Made by a program: the position numbers and the translations under genes
Shown: one piece after another, positions 60,668 to 64,000 of the stretch
Numbering within the stretch: the first letter of the stretch is position 1
Layout of the letters: every line of letters starts with the position of its first letter
Assembly (NCBI GenBank): GCA_005656395.1
Contig: SRSI01000012.1
Coordinates: 62,001-126,000 of the forward strand
DNA from: Strongyloides papillosus
Taxonomy: Eukaryota > Nematoda > Chromadorea > Rhabditida > Strongyloididae
Length of the DNA stretch: 64,000 nucleotides
Direction of reading: 5' to 3'
Notes under the pieces: model-generated
Database searches by the model: none
The model's input: only the letters and a program-made list of their open reading frames with translations
Told to the model about the DNA's origin: nothing

Positions 60668-61240
60668 TTATGCTCGCATCAAGGAGGCAAAGAGCCTCAT
60701 TACGATGTCAAAAACTAACATAATTAGTGATATTTTAGCAATATTAATTGTTGCACTACTTTGTTCTTCCGGTTCATTTTCACTTTCAGATGTCCGACGG
60801 TGTTGCCTTCTTGCATGATTAAAATTTACTCTTTCTCCCATACCCCGATTCGTACGGAAACGAGCACCACCATTGTTAAAGAACATATCAAAAACATCAA
60901 ATGCATCTACGTGAGTTGCTCCAAAACTTGTTGTATAGACACGTGCCCCGGGCCCACCGAATCCTCCAAAAAAATCATTAAAATCAAAGTGTTCACCAGT
61001 AAAGGTTTGACTACTTGTTTCACTAAATAATGAATGACCACCCAAATCGTATTTCTTCTTTTTTTCAGGATCTGATAATACGTCATAAGCTTTCGTTATT
61101 TTTTTAAATTTTTCACCACCGGCAGGATTTTTATCAGGATGATATTTTAAAGCCATTTTCCGATAAGCCTTTTTAATCTCAGTATCGCTGGCTTCCGTAG
61201 AAACTTCTAATATATCGTAATATTCTGTATCTCGAACCAT
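60668..61240 (-). CDS. J-domain (DnaJ/Hsp40) protein with C-terminal hydrophobic segment
   Basis: A single exon of 190 residues. Residues 5-70 are a complete J domain ([20 protein letters not shown], then HPD at 34-36 and [19 protein letters not shown]), which stimulates ATP hydrolysis by Hsp70. A Phe/Gly-rich region follows ([15 protein letters not shown]), as in DNAJB proteins. The substrate-binding beta domains of full DNAJB proteins are missing. Instead there is a charged linker and a hydrophobic C-terminus ([19 protein letters not shown]) that may be a tail anchor, which would place the J domain on the cytosolic face of a membrane. The gene is short for its class but complete, with ATG and stop. 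The partner Hsp70 and the membrane are not known. Confidence 0.88.
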   Translation of the reverse strand: MVRDTEYYDILEVSTEASDTEIKKAYRKMALKYHPDKNPAGGEKFKKITKAYDVLSDPEKKKKYDLGGHSLFSETSSQTFTGEHFDFNDFFGGFGGPGARVYTTSFGATHVDAFDVFDMFFNNGGARFRTNRGMGERVNFNHARRQHRRTSESENEPEEQSSATINIAKISLIMLVFDIVMRLFASLMRA

Positions 61241-61722
61241 TTGTATTATCTAGAAGGATAAATTAATGATATAAAATATAACTGATAAATGTATTCGTGT
61301 AATATATAAAATTTGCAAATACGTTTCAATGAGTAAAATAATAAAAATAATTTACATCAATAATATCTATATACACCTCATATTTATGCATGACTATATG
61401 TATTGGTATACATAAATCCACATTTATTTTATATTCGCTTTGAGAAAAAAGTAAAATTTATACTTTGGATGTAGAATATTGATAGGAAGTTAACAAATAG
61501 TGAACTTGTTTTAGTGATAATAATATAGAAGTAAATGAAGACGTTGTAAGTATTTATATAATAATCATTAAAAATTTAAAGATTTTAAAGTTTATTTCAT
61601 ATATTATTATCGTATTATTTTATTAGATATATGTAAGTAATTATAATAGCATTAAATTAAAAGTAAATTATGTGTATAGGATATAATTAAAAAAAATTGT
61701 TAATAAATTGACGGTTTATCTA
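61241..61722. other. Intergenic gap, no features seen
   Basis: AT-rich upstream flank of the J-domain gene and 3' flank of the next minus-strand gene. Nothing was recognised. Confidence 0.5.
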
Positions 61723-62290
61723 CTACATGTTAAAAATATTTTTTGCTAAAGCCTCTTGTTCCATCCTGAATCTTTTATTAGGTTGGCTATTACCAATAAC
61801 ATTCTTCGTAAAATTTGTATCAAATGTCATAAACGTTTCGATATTTTCACTTTTCTTGAATGTAGGAGGTGGTAAATTCAGTGGAGGAAAGTTAAAAGAA
61901 GCGCTTTTATAAAGATCATTTGTTGGTTCAAATGGTCTTCTATAAAATGAATGGATCAGTTTACTATTATTTAATTCTTTGTCTTTTGTCAGTGATTTAC
62001 TCTCACTTGGTTCTCCTTTTTCTGATTTTCCAAAATCAAAACTTGAGTAAGGTATGGTATCACACTTAACTTTACTTTTAGTTCTGTAATAATTTATTAA
62101 TAAATAAGTAAATAAAAATATTTACTTACCTAAAAAGCGATTTTGGAAGCGAAAGATTTTTTAATTTTGATTTGACACGATTACTAAAAACTGCCAAAAG
62201 TCTTGGCTTTTTTAATGGTGGTTGTGTGTCAGGTTCAGTATCATTAAAAGTATCAAGCAAACAAGTAGAATTTCTCTTTAGATTTGGCAT
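61723..62290 (-). CDS. Small basic protein, two exons, unknown
   Basis: Exon 1 is 62290-62130 and ends AG|GTAAGT; exon 2 is 62083-61723 after a TTATTACAG acceptor. The join is in phase 2 and gives 173 residues with ATG and TAG. The protein is hydrophilic, rich in Lys, Ser, Asn and Pro, with basic clusters (PLKKPRLL, NRVKSKLKN) that could be nuclear localisation signals, and a Pro-rich segment NFPPLNLPPPTF. There is no signal peptide, membrane helix or known domain. The good splice signals with frame kept across the intron are the main evidence for a real gene. Its start lies 214 bases from that of the divergent CK1-like kinase, so shared regulation is possible. Confidence 0.65.
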
Positions 62291-62504
62291 TTGTTAATAC
62301 AAAAAATAAGATCTACCATCCAGTTGTAAACAAGTTATTTCTTCAAAATAACTCTACATTACAATGATTTTTTCTTCCACATCCTCAATCTTTAAATAGG
62401 CTAATTATTCGATAAAATGTAAATATCCAAATTTTTTAAATTTTTTGATAATTTAAATAGAAATTAAAGCAAACAATAAATAAATTTTTTTGCATATTTT
62501 ACTA

Positions 62505-63551
62505 ATGTCAAATAATTCCAAAATAGATTCCAACCAACAAAGTGATTTTGAACAGGAGAATGAACACAGTACCTCTCCAAAAACAATAACAATTACGAAT
62601 GCAAAAAATGATAAAAAATATGAAATTTCAAAACGTCTTGGAAAGGGTGGTTGGGGTGTGATATATTTATGTTATGATCATAAAAAAAGAACACGTGCCC
62701 TGAAAGTTGAAAGAGAATCAGCACTTGACATTGAAATTCAAATATTAGAAGCTGCAAAGAAAAGTAAATGTATTCACTTTGCAAAAATCTATGATCATGG
62801 TAATTGTCCAGAGTTAGATGAACCCTTTATTGTGATGCAATGTCTAGGAAGGAATGTCGCAGATATTAAAAAACATCTACCAGGGAAAATGTTTAGTAAA
62901 AATACAGCTTTAAGAGTATTAATGCAATCGTTAAGTGGATTAAAAGAATTGCACGTCCTTGGATACATTTCAAGAGATATAAAACCATCAAATTTTTGTG
63001 TTGGTAGAAATTCAATTGCACCAAAATCAATTTATATTATAGATTTTGGTGTTTCAAGAAGTTATAAAGGGGACAATGAAAAAACAGTTATTAATGAGTA
63101 TTCACCATCTGCATGGAAAGGAACTGCAAAATATTGCCCTATAGCTAATCATATGTATCAAAAACAATGTAGACGTGATGACGTCGAAAGCTGGTTTTAC
63201 ATGGCTATTGAATTATTAGAAGGAAAATTACCTTGGAATGGAGTAAATCGAAAAAATAGATCATTAATTGAAGAATATAAGAAGATGCTCCGTGAGAAAG
63301 ATTGTGATTTTTATATTAAAAGTCCGGAGTTTTTACAAAATTTACTTTTAAAAATTGATACATGGAAATTTTTAGAAGAACCAGATTATCGTTATATTCA
63401 AACTCTTCTTGGAAAAGAGGTAGTGAAAGAAGGGTATAATTTTGACGATCCATATGATTGGGAAACAGGATCACTAAATGAGATTAATGAAATCGGATCA
63501 GAAGTTGTAACATCTGAAGAAAATAATAATAAAAATATCGTAAAGAATTAA
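62505..63551 (+). CDS. CK1/TTBK-family protein kinase
   Basis: A single exon of 348 residues from the ATG at 62505. Kinase landmarks: glycine loop LGKGGWGVIY at 45-54, Lys67 in ALKVE, the catalytic loop SRDIKPSNF at 156-164, and DFG at 180-182. The CK1 marks follow: the AWKGTAKYCP segment (usually GTxRYxS), DDVESWFYMAIELLEG and LPWNGV. The catalytic His of HRD is replaced by Ser156; Asp158 is kept, so activity is plausible. The acidic, Ser/Thr-rich N-terminal 40 residues look disordered. Nematodes have a large expansion of such short CK1/TTBK-like kinases, many expressed in sperm; that role here is inferred. It diverges from the gene at 62290. Confidence 0.88.
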   Translation: MSNNSKIDSNQQSDFEQENEHSTSPKTITITNAKNDKKYEISKRLGKGGWGVIYLCYDHKKRTRALKVERESALDIEIQILEAAKKSKCIHFAKIYDHGNCPELDEPFIVMQCLGRNVADIKKHLPGKMFSKNTALRVLMQSLSGLKELHVLGYISRDIKPSNFCVGRNSIAPKSIYIIDFGVSRSYKGDNEKTVINEYSPSAWKGTAKYCPIANHMYQKQCRRDDVESWFYMAIELLEGKLPWNGVNRKNRSLIEEYKKMLREKDCDFYIKSPEFLQNLLLKIDTWKFLEEPDYRYIQTLLGKEVVKEGYNFDDPYDWETGSLNEINEIGSEVVTSEENNNKNIVKN

Positions 63552-63673
63552 AGTAATATTTATTTTTGGTATAAACTAACAAACAATTTATAACTGCAAA
63601 CATATATATAAAAAATATAAATTTTTTTTTACAAAAGTAAATAATTTTTAACAATTTTAGTATTAATTACATA

Positions 63674-64000
63674 TTAATGTGGAGGTTCAACTAATGTATA
63701 ATCACCATATGATCTTTTAGTAAATTTTATATAATTTCCATACATTGGTCGTATAATTAATTCGGCAGATAACCTCATTTCATCTGTCCTCAATTGTGTT
63801 TGAACTTTAAATTGTCTCATAATATTAGCAATAACACATTTCTCCTCCATCATTGCGAATCGTTGACCGATGCAGTTTCTACTTCCGGCTGAAAATGGAA
63901 TATAACAATACGGATGTTTAAGGTCATTATCAATAAAGCGATATGGATTAAAAATTTCTGGATCTTTCCAGTATTTTGGATCTTTATGTACCATGGCAGG
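63674..64000 (-). CDS. Cytochrome P450, CYP4-like, 3' part (cut by window edge)
   Basis: The minus-strand frame is open from the window end at 64000 to a stop at 63674; the true start is outside the window. The visible 108 residues are the C-terminus of a P450: DPKYWKDPEIFNPYRF (the meander, PERF-like), then the heme loop FSAGSRNCIGQRFA with the axial Cys thiolate, and the last helix and strands. The Gly-Ser-Arg-Asn-Cys-Ile-Gly form fits the CYP3/CYP4 clans, with CYP4 favoured by IPFSAG and QRFAMMEEK. Members are ER-bound monooxygenases that oxidise lipids or foreign compounds. The ATG at 63992-63994 is internal. Confidence 0.9.
   Translation of the reverse strand, partial: PAMVHKDPKYWKDPEIFNPYRFIDNDLKHPYCYIPFSAGSRNCIGQRFAMMEEKCVIANIMRQFKVQTQLRTDEMRLSAELIIRPMYGNYIKFTKRSYGDYTLVEPPH

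Overview
The window reads as nuclear DNA of a nematode, most likely a clade IV worm of the Strongyloides type. It is extremely AT-rich. Introns are short (about 40 to 60 bases) with GTAAGT-type donors and TTTTAG or TTTCAG acceptors. The gene families are worm families: a serpentine chemoreceptor-like GPCR, a DEG/ENaC channel, CK1-type and GSK3-type kinase paralogs, and EB-module proteins. The genus is an inference from composition and gene content. Most genes are multi-exon, so exon joins given here were worked out by hand from splice signals and reading-frame continuity.

Layout. 1-5.3 kb: AT-rich DNA with a decayed gag-like retroelement on the minus strand. 6.1-8.1 kb: a serpentine receptor and adenylate kinase 1, both minus. 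9.5-13.4 kb: an unknown two-helix membrane protein (minus), a GSK3-like kinase (plus) and a fatty-acid amide hydrolase-like amidase (minus). 13.4-18.6 kb: gene-poor DNA with a diverged repeat, a GC-richer broken ORF and a zinc-finger remnant. 18.7-24.0 kb: a RINT1/Tip20-family tether subunit and a BTB-kelch protein (plus). 24.2-31.4 kb: a DEG/ENaC subunit, a secreted low-complexity Asn/Gln-rich protein and a peptide GPCR (minus). 31.4-41.0 kb: a 9.7 kb gene desert. 41.1-42.5 kb: a second peptide-type GPCR (plus). 45.6 kb: a small secreted protein. 46.0-57.4 kb: one very large minus-strand gene. 58.5-62.3 kb: a small membrane protein, a U14 snoRNA, a J-domain protein and an orphan two-exon gene. 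62.5-64 kb: a CK1-family kinase and the 3' end of a cytochrome P450 that runs off the window.

The most notable gene is the 11.4 kb minus-strand locus. It encodes a secreted protein of about 3,400 residues with roughly 45 to 50 EB-type cysteine modules, two Thr-rich mucin-like spacers, a furin-type site and a C-terminal chitin/polysaccharide deacetylase domain whose metal-binding motifs look degraded. Two breaks in this gene (an in-frame TAG with no good donor beside it, and a one-base slip in an A7 run) need checking against transcripts. Its long second intron holds a near-perfect 15-bp stem. The other firm non-coding find is a U14 box C/D snoRNA with both of its 18S-complementary elements. 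There is no CRISPR array, rRNA or recognisable tRNA. The neighbours mostly do unrelated jobs, so the window is an ordinary mix of nematode genes rather than one functional cluster.
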